Shown here: one piece after another, positions 1-7,624 of the stretch
Layout: each line of letters opens with the position of its first letter
Numbering within the stretch: position 1 is the first letter of the stretch
From: Desulfobacteraceae bacterium
Lineage (GTDB): Bacteria; Desulfobacterota; Desulfobacteria; Desulfobacterales; UBA5852
DNA: 64,000 bases
Assembly (NCBI GenBank): GCA_014237395.1
Contig: JABZFP010000029.1
Location: 300,537-364,536 of the forward strand
Direction: 5' to 3'
Translations under genes and position numbers: made by a program
The notes under the pieces: generated by a model
Told to the model about the DNA's origin: nothing
Databases searched by the model: none
What the model saw: only the letters and a program-made list of their open reading frames with translations

Positions 1-1
1 C

Positions 2-949
2 GAGGCGAAGACGGCGCTGCGCATGCCCGTCATGCACAAGATGACGCTTTCCGAATGGCTGGCCGCCATCCCCGAGGACCACGCGCGCCTGCCGGAAATC
101 CTGAACGCCATGGCAGCCCGGGGCACGGTCCAGACCTACCGGCAGCCAGGCAAAGAAGAGCGCTACGCCCTGCTGCCTTCGGCCAAGGGCTGGTTCGACA
201 CACCCTACTGGTCCGGCCGGGAGACCGACGACACCCGTCTCCTGGCGCCGCTCTGGCTGCAATATCGCGAAGAAGCTTTCGGCGAGGAGCTGGCGCGGGG
301 CGATATGCCCACTTTCCGCATTGTGCCGGTTAGTCGTGCACTGAAGCATGACCCGGAAGTTCTGCCTTTCGAGGACCTGCGCCCGCGGATCGAGGCCCAA
401 TCCATCAGCGTGGTGTCCTTCTGCCCCTGCCGCCAGATGAAAAACGCCGTGGGCCAGGGCTGCGGCCACAGCTTGGAGGTCTGCTTCAGTTTCGGCTCCA
501 TGGCCCGCTACCTGGCGGACCACGGCATGGGAAGGGAAGTCTCGATCAAGGAAACCCTGGAGATCGCCAAGGCCTGCGAAGAAGAGGGCCTGGCCCACTG
601 CGTGGAGAATATTGACGGCTACCTCGGGACCCTCTGCAATTGCTGCGGGTGCTGCTGCCTGTTCATCGACACAAAAAAACGCCTGGGCTTCAATGCCCTG
701 GCGCCATCCTCCGGCTATGCCGACGTCGACGCAACCAACTGCACCGCCTGCGGCGAGTGCATAGACCGCTGCCCCATGGAGGCCATCGCCCAGCCGGATC
801 ACGGCCCGCTCAAAGTGGACGAGCGACAGTGTATCGGCTGTGGCCTTTGTTCGGCCCACTGCCCCGAGCAAGCCATCACCCTGATGCCCCGGCAGCCTGC
901 GAATGACCCGCCTGATCTCGGCACTTTTCTGGAACGCAAACTCATTTAA
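2..949 (+). CDS. 4Fe-4S ferredoxin-like protein, 5' end outside window
   Basis: The frame is open to the left edge, so the gene probably starts upstream; the first visible ATG is at 23. The N-terminal part resembles a winged-helix-like segment. The middle has a Cys-rich block (FCPCRQMKNAVGQGC, then CNCCGCCC) typical of a family of cytoplasmic ferredoxin-like proteins of anaerobes. The C-terminus carries two CxxCxxCxxxCP clusters (CTACGECIDRCP and CIGCGLCSAHCP), expected to bind two [4Fe-4S] clusters. Role is probably electron transfer, but the partner is unknown. The next gene on the same strand is 650 bp away, beyond a P-box and a repeat, so it need not be co-transcribed. Confidence 0.85.
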   Translation, partial: EAKTALRMPVMHKMTLSEWLAAIPEDHARLPEILNAMAARGTVQTYRQPGKEERYALLPSAKGWFDTPYWSGRETDDTRLLAPLWLQYREEAFGEELARGDMPTFRIVPVSRALKHDPEVLPFEDLRPRIEAQSISVVSFCPCRQMKNAVGQGCGHSLEVCFSFGSMARYLADHGMGREVSIKETLEIAKACEEEGLAHCVENIDGYLGTLCNCCGCCCLFIDTKKRLGFNALAPSSGYADVDATNCTACGECIDRCPMEAIAQPDHGPLKVDERQCIGCGLCSAHCPEQAITLMPRQPANDPPDLGTFLERKLI

Positions 950-1058
950 GACCCCCGAAGCCCCTCAGGAACAGATCACGACACCGGACATGCCTCCCTG
1001 CCGATGTCCCGGGTTGTTATGTGCCCTGTTGGGTGAAAGGCCGCCCGGATTTTTAAAA

Positions 1059-1076
1059 ATCACCCATTTGGGGGAT
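1059..1076. promoter_or_regulatory. P-box 1, operator-like inverted repeat
   Basis: ATCACCCATTTGGGGGAT, an almost perfect inverted repeat matching two others at 4919-4936 and 6645-6662. It lies between the ferredoxin gene and the FeS-DUF3786 gene. An R1 repeat now separates it from the latter. It is proposed as a binding site for a dimeric regulator; the FeS-LuxR protein encoded nearby is a candidate. This assignment is inferred. Confidence 0.5.
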
Positions 1077-1173
1077 GCCGTCTGTTTTCCGTTTTCATAT
1101 GTATAGCCAAAAAACGAGGGCCCTTACTGAAAAGCAGGCGGCATCGGTAAGTTTTCCGAAATAGGCTTCAAAC

Positions 1174-1230
1174 CGTATTTTAAGCTTTTGATGCTGCTTT
1201 TCCCTTTGTCCCGCGCCGAGCAATGGCGGA
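1174..1230 (+). repeat. R1 repeat, truncated A-type 5' fragment
   Basis: This stretch has the A-type R1 head (TTTTAAGCTTTTG, then CCCTTTGTCCCGCGCCGAGC) as in the copies at 3874 and 49262, but loses similarity after about 1230. A full B-type copy begins 70 bp further on, so the two form a composite. Confidence 0.6.
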
Positions 1231-1302
1231 AATTCGAAAAGATTCAAACCGCCCAACGCGGTTATGCTCTTAGAGATATCGGTCTTAAGTCCTACGATTG
1301 GG

Positions 1303-1504
1303 TTCCCCATTGTTACGAGGCCGAGCATCGGGGGTGCGGCCGATTTAGGTGCGGCGACTGTCTGAGTCCGCCGCAGCTTGGGCGAAGGCGAGCGAGTTTC
1401 GGCGTGTCCGGCGGCAGCTACGACGCACAGGCGTCTCCGAAGGGGCTCGTGACGCCGGGGCGCGTTCTTTTGGTTCGTTTTCTTGCGCGGGTAAGAAAAT
1501 GAAC
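1303..1504 (+). repeat. R1 dispersed structured repeat, copy 1 (B-type)
   Basis: Shares with the other copies the blocks CGAGGCCGAGCATCG, GACTGTCTGAGTCCGCC, GCGAGTTTCGGCG, a (C)GACGCxCAGGCG block and the terminal hairpin TTTTCTT/AAGAAAA followed by TGAAC. It lies between two co-directional genes. See the findings for the covarying arms. Confidence 0.85.
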
Positions 1505-1598
1505 AAACAGAAAAAAAGTTCCCCAGGTTGCTCGAACCGCTCCAGTTCCGCTGCCGCAGGGGTATGGATCAGATGAAAACCAAATCGGGAGAAGGATC

Positions 1599-2399
1599 AT
1601 GCCTCAAATCCAGAACGCCATGGAAGTCTTCAAGCTGTTGGACAAATCCAATTGCCGGCTGTGCGAGGAAGCCACCTGCCTCGCCTTCGCGGCGGCCGTC
1701 TTCAAGGGCAACCGGAAGATCACCGAATGCCCTCACCTGGAACCGGAGGTTGCAGCGCGCTACAGCGACGGGGTGGACCAACCCCGAACCATGGACCAGG
1801 ACGCCGAAGAGGCCCTGCGGCGGATGCAGGGGGAGATCGCAAAGGTCGACCTGGCCGAAGCCGCCGAGCGCCTGGGCGGCCGCCACGCCAACGGCAAATT
1901 GACGCTGCGCATCCTCGGCAAGGAATTCAGCGTGGATTCACAGGGGCGGTTTGCCACCGATATTCACGTTCATGGCTGGATCGCCGGTCCGGTGCTCGCC
2001 TATATTCTTTCCGGGGCAGGAAAAGCGCCGTCGGGCAACTGGGTCCCGCTGCGCGAGCTGAAAGGCGGCAAGGATTGGCACCGGTTTTTCAGCCAGCGCT
2101 GCGAGAAGCCCATGAAAGCGGTGGCCGACACCTACACCGATCTGTTCGAGGATATGGTGCACCTGTTCAACGGGCAGCGGGTGGGGCAGCATTTCGACGC
2201 GGACATTGCCGTCGTGCTGCACCCGCTGCCCAAACTGCCCCTGCTGGTATGCTACTGGAAGCCGGACGAGGGGATGCCATCGGACCTCAACCTGTTTTTC
2301 GACGACACCGCCGCAGCCAACCTCGCCATCGAAGCCATCTATACTCTGGGCGCAGGAATGGCGCTGATGTTTGAAAGAATCGCGCAGCGCCATGGATAG
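1599..2399 (+). CDS. FeS-domain / DUF3786 protein
   Basis: 266 aa, cytoplasmic. Residues 10-48 form the small four-Cys Fe-S domain found at the N-terminus of the acetyl-CoA synthase corrinoid protein large subunit and relatives (C19, C22, C27, C44; CRLCEEATC...CP). The remainder matches the DUF3786 family, whose function is unknown. GAAGG lies before the ATG. The same FeS motif recurs in the LuxR-type protein at 2832-3809, and DUF3786 recurs alone at 4201-4827, so these genes look like one functional set. A role in metal, corrinoid or redox sensing is plausible but not shown. Confidence 0.85.
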   Translation: MPQIQNAMEVFKLLDKSNCRLCEEATCLAFAAAVFKGNRKITECPHLEPEVAARYSDGVDQPRTMDQDAEEALRRMQGEIAKVDLAEAAERLGGRHANGKLTLRILGKEFSVDSQGRFATDIHVHGWIAGPVLAYILSGAGKAPSGNWVPLRELKGGKDWHRFFSQRCEKPMKAVADTYTDLFEDMVHLFNGQRVGQHFDADIAVVLHPLPKLPLLVCYWKPDEGMPSDLNLFFDDTAAANLAIEAIYTLGAGMALMFERIAQRHG

Positions 2400-2433
2400 C
2401 AGCTGTTGAGAAACATTTCTGTTTCAGATGCTT

Positions 2434-2627
2434 CATTTTCTTTCACATGATAAGAAAACGAAGCAAAAGAAACCGCCCGTGCCCCGCTTAATCCTGCGCG
2501 TCGATGGTTCGGCCGGAGCACGCGGAAACTCGCCCGCCTATGCTTTTGCTAAGGCGGACTCAGACAGTCCGCGCGCTTTTTTCCCGTCCGCCCCACCGAT
2601 GCCCAGCGCGGGACAATGGGAAAATAA
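2434..2627 (-). repeat. R1 dispersed structured repeat, copy 2 (A-type, reverse)
   Basis: Reverse-oriented R1 copy in the gap between the convergent 3' ends at 2399 and 2832. The terminal hairpin is TTTTCTT (2436-2442) / AAGAAAA (2452-2458). The inner arm contains a short extra insert (TTAGCAAAAGCATA read on the minus strand) between CCGCC and GGCGG. Confidence 0.85.
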
Positions 2628-2685
2628 CACCTCAGATCGGAAGGCCCTCCATGTACTCATATGGCGTTTAGATCAAGCATAACAT

Positions 2686-2828
2686 GTGTCCATTCAGAGA
2701 TGGTAGATTTTGGTTCCGGGCAAGGCCGCAGCTATTTGTAGACCGCAGGCGTAGCTGGGCTACGTCGAGGATTTACAAATAGCGAGAACGCCGGCCGGGG
2801 CCGAAAGATGCCTTCTCTGGATGGGCAC
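2686..2828. repeat. 143-bp near-palindromic hairpin element
   Basis: The ends GTGTCCATTCAGAGATGG and, on the other strand, GTGCCCATCCAGAGAAGG pair with few mismatches. The similarity continues inward through GCTATTTGTA on both arms to a central GCGTAG/CTACG stem. It ends three bases beyond the stop codon of the FeS-LuxR gene and could act as its terminator or as a mobile hairpin (MITE-like). It encodes no protein. Only one copy is seen in this window. Confidence 0.75.
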
Positions 2829-2831
2829 TAA

Positions 2832-3809
2832 TTAGATTACTTTGTTTTGTACCGCCCAAACCGCGGCCTGCGTCCGGTCGTTGACGTTGATCTTGTTGAA
2901 GATGTGAATGACGTGGGATTTGACGGTGTGGGGGCTGATGTTGAGCGCCTCGGATATCTCCGGGTTGCTGGCGCCCTCCGCCAGGTACCGCAGCACCTGG
3001 ATTTCCCTCGGACTGAGATCATACTGGATGCGGATGCCGTACCGGTCGTAAAGCGGGGCCTCGCTGCCTGCGCCGGCCTGGGGCGGCTCCTCGGCAGCCC
3101 CCTCTTGCGCCGCGGCGTTATCCCCGGCAGCATCCATCGGGATATGGCTGCTCTCGATGGACAGGGTGGATTCAATTTCGCCGTTGGACCCGAAGACAGG
3201 GTAGACCTTGCAAACCGAGATCGGTTCGGCAAAATCCGGGCAGTCTTCCGGCAGGGCCTTGCCCTTGCGAATCGCGGCCGCAAAGGCCATGCAGGCGGGA
3301 TAGCCGCATTGGCGGCAATTGGTGAGCGGCAGCATTTTAACGATGTCGACAACGGAAACGGGCGGTTGGTCCAGCTTGTGGCTCGGCGTCAGTTCGTGGC
3401 GCCGTTCATGCAGATCGTTCAGGAACGCGATCAGATCTTCGATATAGGCGATCGCATGATCATGCCCGCGCAAGGGGGCGGCCATCGCCTCGACCGGATA
3501 GAGGGTGCAGGCGACCTCTTTGTAAACAAAGCGGACATGGAGCGGTCGCAATTGATAGCGGACCTTCTCCACCGTGGCGTTGATGAAGGGGAATATCTCA
3601 CGGACATCATTATCGAGCTTGAAATAGGCGCCCCAGGTCGGTTCGGAGGATAAATCCTGCAGAATACCGCCGCGGGTAAGGGACAGGTCGGAATACCCCG
3701 TGATGAACATCGCGCCGTCCTTTGTCATTTCGAAATATGATTCGCCCCATAAGTGGCGGCAAAACTCCATCCAACCACTTTCATAACCCTGCGGGCTGTT
3801 AATCGACAA
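2832..3809 (-). CDS. FeS-domain LuxR-type transcriptional regulator
   Basis: 325 aa from a TTG start preceded by AAAAAGGG; an ATG at 3770 (residue 14) with an upstream GAAAGTGG is an alternative. Residues 15-140 form a sensor-like domain I cannot name with certainty, possibly DUF3786-related. Residues 155-195 are the four-Cys Fe-S domain (C165, C168, C173, C190). After an Ala/Glu/Pro-rich linker, residues about 264-325 are a LuxR/NarL helix-turn-helix (LSPREIQVLRYLAEGASN, then ISPHTVKSHV). There is no receiver domain, so the signal probably enters through the Fe-S cluster or N-terminal domain. Its targets may be the P-boxes around it. The combination is uncommon. Confidence 0.85.
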   Translation of the reverse strand: MSINSPQGYESGWMEFCRHLWGESYFEMTKDGAMFITGYSDLSLTRGGILQDLSSEPTWGAYFKLDNDVREIFPFINATVEKVRYQLRPLHVRFVYKEVACTLYPVEAMAAPLRGHDHAIAYIEDLIAFLNDLHERRHELTPSHKLDQPPVSVVDIVKMLPLTNCRQCGYPACMAFAAAIRKGKALPEDCPDFAEPISVCKVYPVFGSNGEIESTLSIESSHIPMDAAGDNAAAQEGAAEEPPQAGAGSEAPLYDRYGIRIQYDLSPREIQVLRYLAEGASNPEISEALNISPHTVKSHVIHIFNKINVNDRTQAAVWAVQNKVI

Positions 3810-3873
3810 CCCTTTTTCACGGGAAATTCAAAAAAGTGAGGCTGCTCCCGCAAAAGGGGCTTGTAAACTTTTT

Positions 3874-4075
3874 TTAAGCTTTTGGTTTTGTATTTCCCAT
3901 TGTCCCGCGCCGAGCATCGGCGGAGCGGACGGTATAAAGCGCGCGGACTGTCTGAGCCCGCCATGTGGCGGGCGAGTTTCCGCGTGCTCCGGCTGCGAGG
4001 TCGACGCGCAGGATCCAGCGGGACACGGACGTCTTCTTTTGCTTCATTTTCTTCCACGTGGAAGAAAATGAAGAA
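3874..4075 (+). repeat. R1 dispersed structured repeat, copy 3 (A-type)
   Basis: Located just upstream of the FeS-LuxR gene. It has the A-type head, a GCCGAGCATCGGC hairpin, the nested GCGCGGA...TCCGCG stem around CCCGCC/GGCGGG, and a perfect terminal palindrome TTTTCTTCC-ACGT-GGAAGAAAA. A GGTAAAACCTCTCC sequence follows at 4103 and recurs after copy 4 at 5394. Confidence 0.88.
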
Positions 4076-4200
4076 GCCATTTCAGAAAAAGCACCGAGTT
4101 TTGGTAAAACCTCTCCAGGTCCTCCACCAGAACTTGAGGGTTAAATCATAACGAAGTCTCCGTAGACGGATTCTTTTTAGGATCGCCCGCTATTCAGCGT

Positions 4201-4827
4201 TCAAAGCTTTTCGCAGGCAGGATTAAGGCTTCTGGCCAGATAGGATCCGGTCATCGCCAGGGATTCCGGATCGAGATAGGATTCGGCGTGCCGGTTGAAC
4301 AGCATGGTGCAGCCGGCGGGGAATTCATCGTCCCGGTCGTTGAAAAGCAGCAGCAGCGACACCCGGGGAAGGGCCTCGAACCGCACGGAAAGATCGTAGG
4401 GCATGTCGGCTTCGTGCGGCGCACCGCCCGTTTGCCGGCACGCCTTGACCAGTTCGGCAAGCCGCCCGCTGAAGCCTTTAACGATGGCCTGCTCCGTATC
4501 ACTCGCAAAATAGTTGATGCTTGTAAAATGGGATGTGGTTTTAAAATCCTTGAACGACACCCACCCATCGTCGGCCGCGGCCCTGGCGGGACACCGCAGG
4601 ATATATTTGGCCAGAATAACGCAAATGACGTATCCCGGCTTCCGGTTCGCGGCGTCGGTAATGCCGTGGCGCGATACGCGATATTCCCTCCCGAAAAACG
4701 GAACCACCAGTTGATCGCCATCCACGCGACACGCCAGCGTGTCTTTGACCGCCCCAAAGTCGACCTTGGCGATTTCATCGAGATAATAACTGTAGTTCTT
4801 TTCAAATACCGGGTTAGCCAGGGACAT
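4201..4827 (-). CDS. DUF3786 domain protein
   Basis: 208 aa from the ATG at 4827, chosen because AGGAGG lies six to seven bases upstream; a longer open frame begins at 4857 without such a site. The whole protein matches the DUF3786 family without the Fe-S domain carried by its relative at 1599-2399. Predicted cytoplasmic with no membrane segments. Function is unknown. A P-box (4919-4936) lies 91 bases upstream. It is divergent from the orphan gene at 5463, with an R1 copy in the shared intergenic region. Confidence 0.82.
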   Translation of the reverse strand: MSLANPVFEKNYSYYLDEIAKVDFGAVKDTLACRVDGDQLVVPFFGREYRVSRHGITDAANRKPGYVICVILAKYILRCPARAAADDGWVSFKDFKTTSHFTSINYFASDTEQAIVKGFSGRLAELVKACRQTGGAPHEADMPYDLSVRFEALPRVSLLLLFNDRDDEFPAGCTMLFNRHAESYLDPESLAMTGSYLARSLNPACEKL

Positions 4828-4918
4828 GGTTTTCCTCCTCATTAAGGTCGTCATCACACAATGGGATGTTCACGATAGAGCATGCAAATGAAAATACATC
4901 CATATTGAGCTTGGCCGC

Positions 4919-4936
4919 ATCACCCATTCGGGGGAT
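4919..4936. promoter_or_regulatory. P-box 2, operator-like inverted repeat
   Basis: ATCACCCATTCGGGGGAT, one base different from P-box 1. It sits 91 bases upstream of the DUF3786 start at 4827 on the minus strand, a usual position for an activator or repressor site. Confidence 0.55.
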
Positions 4937-5044
4937 GTGCTGCCCTTCAAAATCGTTTTTAATTACGGTGAAACGCTGATGGATCCTTTCGATTGAATCG
5001 TGTGTTTTGAAAGCACTCTGAAAGGCGTCTTGGAAACGTTTTTT

Positions 5045-5371
5045 AACTTTATGGTTTTCATTTCCCCTTGTTCCGCGCCGAGCATTGGCGACGCGACCGG
5101 ATAAAAGCGCGCGGACTGTTTGAGCGAAGCGAGTCTCCGCGGGCCCCGGTCGCGCAACCGGTCGATGCAGCAAGCGTCGTGCTGTCAGGCAAGGCGTCAT
5201 GCGAAGCGAGGCGCGCAGCAATCGCCAGATTGTGAGCACCCGAGCAAACTTGACAACACCGCATGGCGGCCCGAGGCGCCGCTTCATCTTCCGGTTGGAC
5301 GACGCGCAGGGTATTGCGGGACAAGGGCGTCTTCTTTTGGTTACTTTTCTGCCACGCGGAAGAAAAGTAAC
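5045..5371 (+). repeat. R1 dispersed structured repeat, copy 4 (A-type, expanded)
   Basis: Longer than the other copies, about 325 bp. It has the A-type head, but the central part is enlarged by extra GCGAAGCGAG-type sequence. The terminal hairpin is TTTTCTGCCACGCGGAAGAAAA. It lies between divergently transcribed genes. GGTAAAACCTCTCC follows at 5394, as after copy 3. Confidence 0.82.
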
Positions 5372-5462
5372 TTTAATAAAATAACTCCAGACCGGTAAAA
5401 CCTCTCCGGATCCCCCATCCGAGGCGGTTGGTGCAGATCATCAGGAAAGCGAGGAGATGACC

Positions 5463-5933
5463 ATGGCGACGATCGAAGACTATGTGTCGGGGAAAGTGTG
5501 TGAACAGATTGCGAAAAGTTTCGCGATTTTCGATGCGGCCGGCAAATCTTCCCTGGCAGGTACCCGCATCGGAGACATCCTGCAGGAGAATGTCCGGCAG
5601 CTAGCGCCCAAAAAGCTGACGATCGATGACGCCGTAGAGTTGATTCAGAGCGCCAGGCGATGCGCCGTCGGGGCGCGGGTATGCATGGCCGTGCACGCCG
5701 AAGCGCCGCTCACCGAGTCGGTTTTCCTGGATGAACTGGCGGAGGAAATGGCCAAGGCAGGCAAGGCCCGACTATCGACGAAAGCGGAAGCCATCACGAA
5801 TCTAAAGCAGTATCGGAAACCGATCATCGTCACGAAGGTCTCCGGGAAATATGCCGAGATCTGCCCGACATGGGCCAAGAAGTGCATCTACTGGAACATG
5901 GAGAAGCATCGATTGAAATGTATCCAGCGGTAG
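5463..5933 (+). CDS. Unrecognised Cys-containing protein
   Basis: 156 aa; I do not recognise the family. The ATG at 5463 is preferred over 5457 because GAGGAG ends directly before 5457 and is correctly spaced only for 5463. The visible Cys/aromatic motifs are RRCAVGARVC in the middle and CPTWAKKCIYWNMEKHRLKC near the C-terminus, which could form a metal or Fe-S site. There is no signal peptide or membrane segment. It lies in the FeS/DUF3786 neighbourhood and is convergent with the methyltransferase. A half P-box (ATCCCCCA) occurs at 5410-5417. Confidence 0.7.
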   Translation: MATIEDYVSGKVCEQIAKSFAIFDAAGKSSLAGTRIGDILQENVRQLAPKKLTIDDAVELIQSARRCAVGARVCMAVHAEAPLTESVFLDELAEEMAKAGKARLSTKAEAITNLKQYRKPIIVTKVSGKYAEICPTWAKKCIYWNMEKHRLKCIQR

Positions 5934-5946
5934 ACTGTCCGATACC

Positions 5947-6573
5947 TTATTTGGTGCCGAATGCACAGTACAGGTCTTTGGTTTTACCTTTCCTGGAGAT
6001 GGTCTCGATGGTTTTGAAAGCGCCGCAGGTTGCCAGAAGCGCCTCCATATCCCGGGGCGAATAGAACCTGAAAACATCCCGGCTGAGGTTTGAATCCTGC
6101 ATGTCGGCTTTTTCGTGAAACCCCACGGCCAGGCAGCCTCCCGGCTTCAAAAGGCCCGCGATTTTAGCGATGGTCGCTTCCGGCTGCGGCCAGAAATAGA
6201 CGGTGTTGACGGAAATGATCGTGTCGAACCGGCGGCCGTCGAATGGCATGGCGTCGAAATCGCCACGGTGCAGTTTGACTTTTCCGGCCCGGATATGATG
6301 CCGGTTTCTGCGTTGCGCGATGGCCAGCATGGTGTCCGAGAAATCCACCCCTTCAATCCGCCCATTGGGCACGCGACGCGCCATGGCATGCATGAGCTCT
6401 CCGGGGCCGAAGCCGATCTCTAATACATGATCGTTGTCACCGATGGGCAGGCTTTCGTGGATGAAGGCGTTCATTTCGGCGTTGCCCTTTTTGAAGATCT
6501 GCGAGGCCACAAAGCGGCCGAAAAGTCCGGTGGGTTTCCGGGCCTGATTCGAAAAAAACGATGCAAAACCCAT
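5947..6573 (-). CDS. Class I SAM-dependent methyltransferase
   Basis: 208 aa, cytoplasmic. The SAM-binding motif I is VLEIGFGPGEL at residues 50-60, followed by an acidic GVDFSD and the post-motif LKPGGCLAVGFHE. It fits the UbiE/Methyltransf_11 group of small-molecule methyltransferases; the substrate is not predictable. GGAGGAGG precedes the ATG. A perfect P-box (6645-6662) is 71 bases upstream, tying it to the preceding locus although it is transcribed on its own. Confidence 0.85.
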   Translation of the reverse strand: MGFASFFSNQARKPTGLFGRFVASQIFKKGNAEMNAFIHESLPIGDNDHVLEIGFGPGELMHAMARRVPNGRIEGVDFSDTMLAIAQRRNRHHIRAGKVKLHRGDFDAMPFDGRRFDTIISVNTVYFWPQPEATIAKIAGLLKPGGCLAVGFHEKADMQDSNLSRDVFRFYSPRDMEALLATCGAFKTIETISRKGKTKDLYCAFGTK

Positions 6574-6644
6574 TTTTCCTCCTCCAGGAGCGATTTCATA
6601 TCCGCTTGACTGAGGCCATCATTGCCGCCGCTCCCGGAAAAAGA

Positions 6645-6662
6645 ATCCCCCATTTGGGGGAT
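6645..6662. promoter_or_regulatory. P-box 3, perfect inverted repeat
   Basis: ATCCCCCATTTGGGGGAT is an 8+2+8 perfect inverted repeat, 71 bases upstream of the methyltransferase start at 6573. It is the best-conserved member of the three-site set and the one most convincing as a protein-binding site. Confidence 0.6.
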
Positions 6663-6763
6663 ACGGTGAAATGGCCATGAGGTCAAAGGTCTCGCAAAAC
6701 ATCGGGGACATCAACAGGGGACGATCTTCATATTTTCACAAGGAACTCGACTAGAACACCGGC

Positions 6764-7618
6764 CTATTTCGGATTTTCCACATCGTAGAAAGGATGGAAC
6801 CCGCCGAACTGCCCTTCGTGATCTTCCACCAGCTCCACGTGGGTCAGCAGCGCGGGCGGATCGCCCCAGCTCTGGTCGAGGTAGTGGATGAGCATGCCGG
6901 GCGGGCCCAACACAAAGCCGGAAGGCGCTTCCGGACGAAGGTCCATGGGGATCTGCATGCCCACGCCGGGGCACACGGTGGCCACACTTCCACCGAAGCG
7001 AAGGGTGATGGGCCGGTGGATGTGACCGCAGGTGATCCGTTCCACCTGGGGATGGCGCTGGATAATGCGGCAAAGGTTGTCGCGGCGTTTAAACGGCTCG
7101 AGATCCATGTGGCCAACGGCCGAGGCAAAGGGCGGGTGGTGCATGAAAATCAGGGTGGGGATGTCGGGTCGATCTCCCAGGGTGGCATTCAGCCAGTCCA
7201 GGCGCTCCGGGCCCAGGCCGCCGCCGTGGTCGCCCGGTGTGACGGTATCCAGCCCGATCAGGCGGACCGCATAGCCCTCCACCGCATAGCAGATGAAGCC
7301 ACCGGCCGGCCCGTCTGGCGTAGGGTTCAGGTAGGCATGCTCGGGGAAGGTGTCCGCCAGCCGCCCCTTGTGGTCGTGGTTGCCGGGGACGATGAAGAGC
7401 GGCATCTTGAGCGGCGCCAGGAGCTCCCGGGCCAGGTGGTAGCTCCCCAGCCGGCCGCCGTCGGCGATGTCGCCGGTCAGCAGCACCACGTCGATCGCCG
7501 GAACGAGGTGGTTAAGGTGATCCACCACTTTGCGCAGTGCGCCGGCGGTGTCCGCCGCCTGGTAGGCCAGCTCCCCCTCGGGCTTCAGATGGATGTCGGA
7601 AATCTGTGCAATCCGCAT
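6764..7618 (-). CDS. CpdA-like metallophosphoesterase (phosphodiesterase)
   Basis: 284 aa. It carries the calcineurin-like metal-binding motifs in order: D8-x-H10, GD50, GNHD (79-82), H160-H161 and GHIH (198-201). Such enzymes hydrolyse cyclic nucleotides or other phosphodiesters with two metal ions. There is no signal peptide, so it acts in the cytoplasm. It is the last gene of the importer operon, seven bases after the fused permease-ATPase. This suggests it processes the imported compound, probably a phosphodiester; the substrate is inferred. Confidence 0.88.
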   Translation of the reverse strand: MRIAQISDIHLKPEGELAYQAADTAGALRKVVDHLNHLVPAIDVVLLTGDIADGGRLGSYHLARELLAPLKMPLFIVPGNHDHKGRLADTFPEHAYLNPTPDGPAGGFICYAVEGYAVRLIGLDTVTPGDHGGGLGPERLDWLNATLGDRPDIPTLIFMHHPPFASAVGHMDLEPFKRRDNLCRIIQRHPQVERITCGHIHRPITLRFGGSVATVCPGVGMQIPMDLRPEAPSGFVLGPPGMLIHYLDQSWGDPPALLTHVELVEDHEGQFGGFHPFYDVENPK

Positions 7619-7624
7619 GGGTTT

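Noticed and set aside
1303..1504. Calling the small frames within R1 copies genes
   Set aside because: They are translations of the repeat in several frames; the conserved feature is base pairing, not protein sequence.
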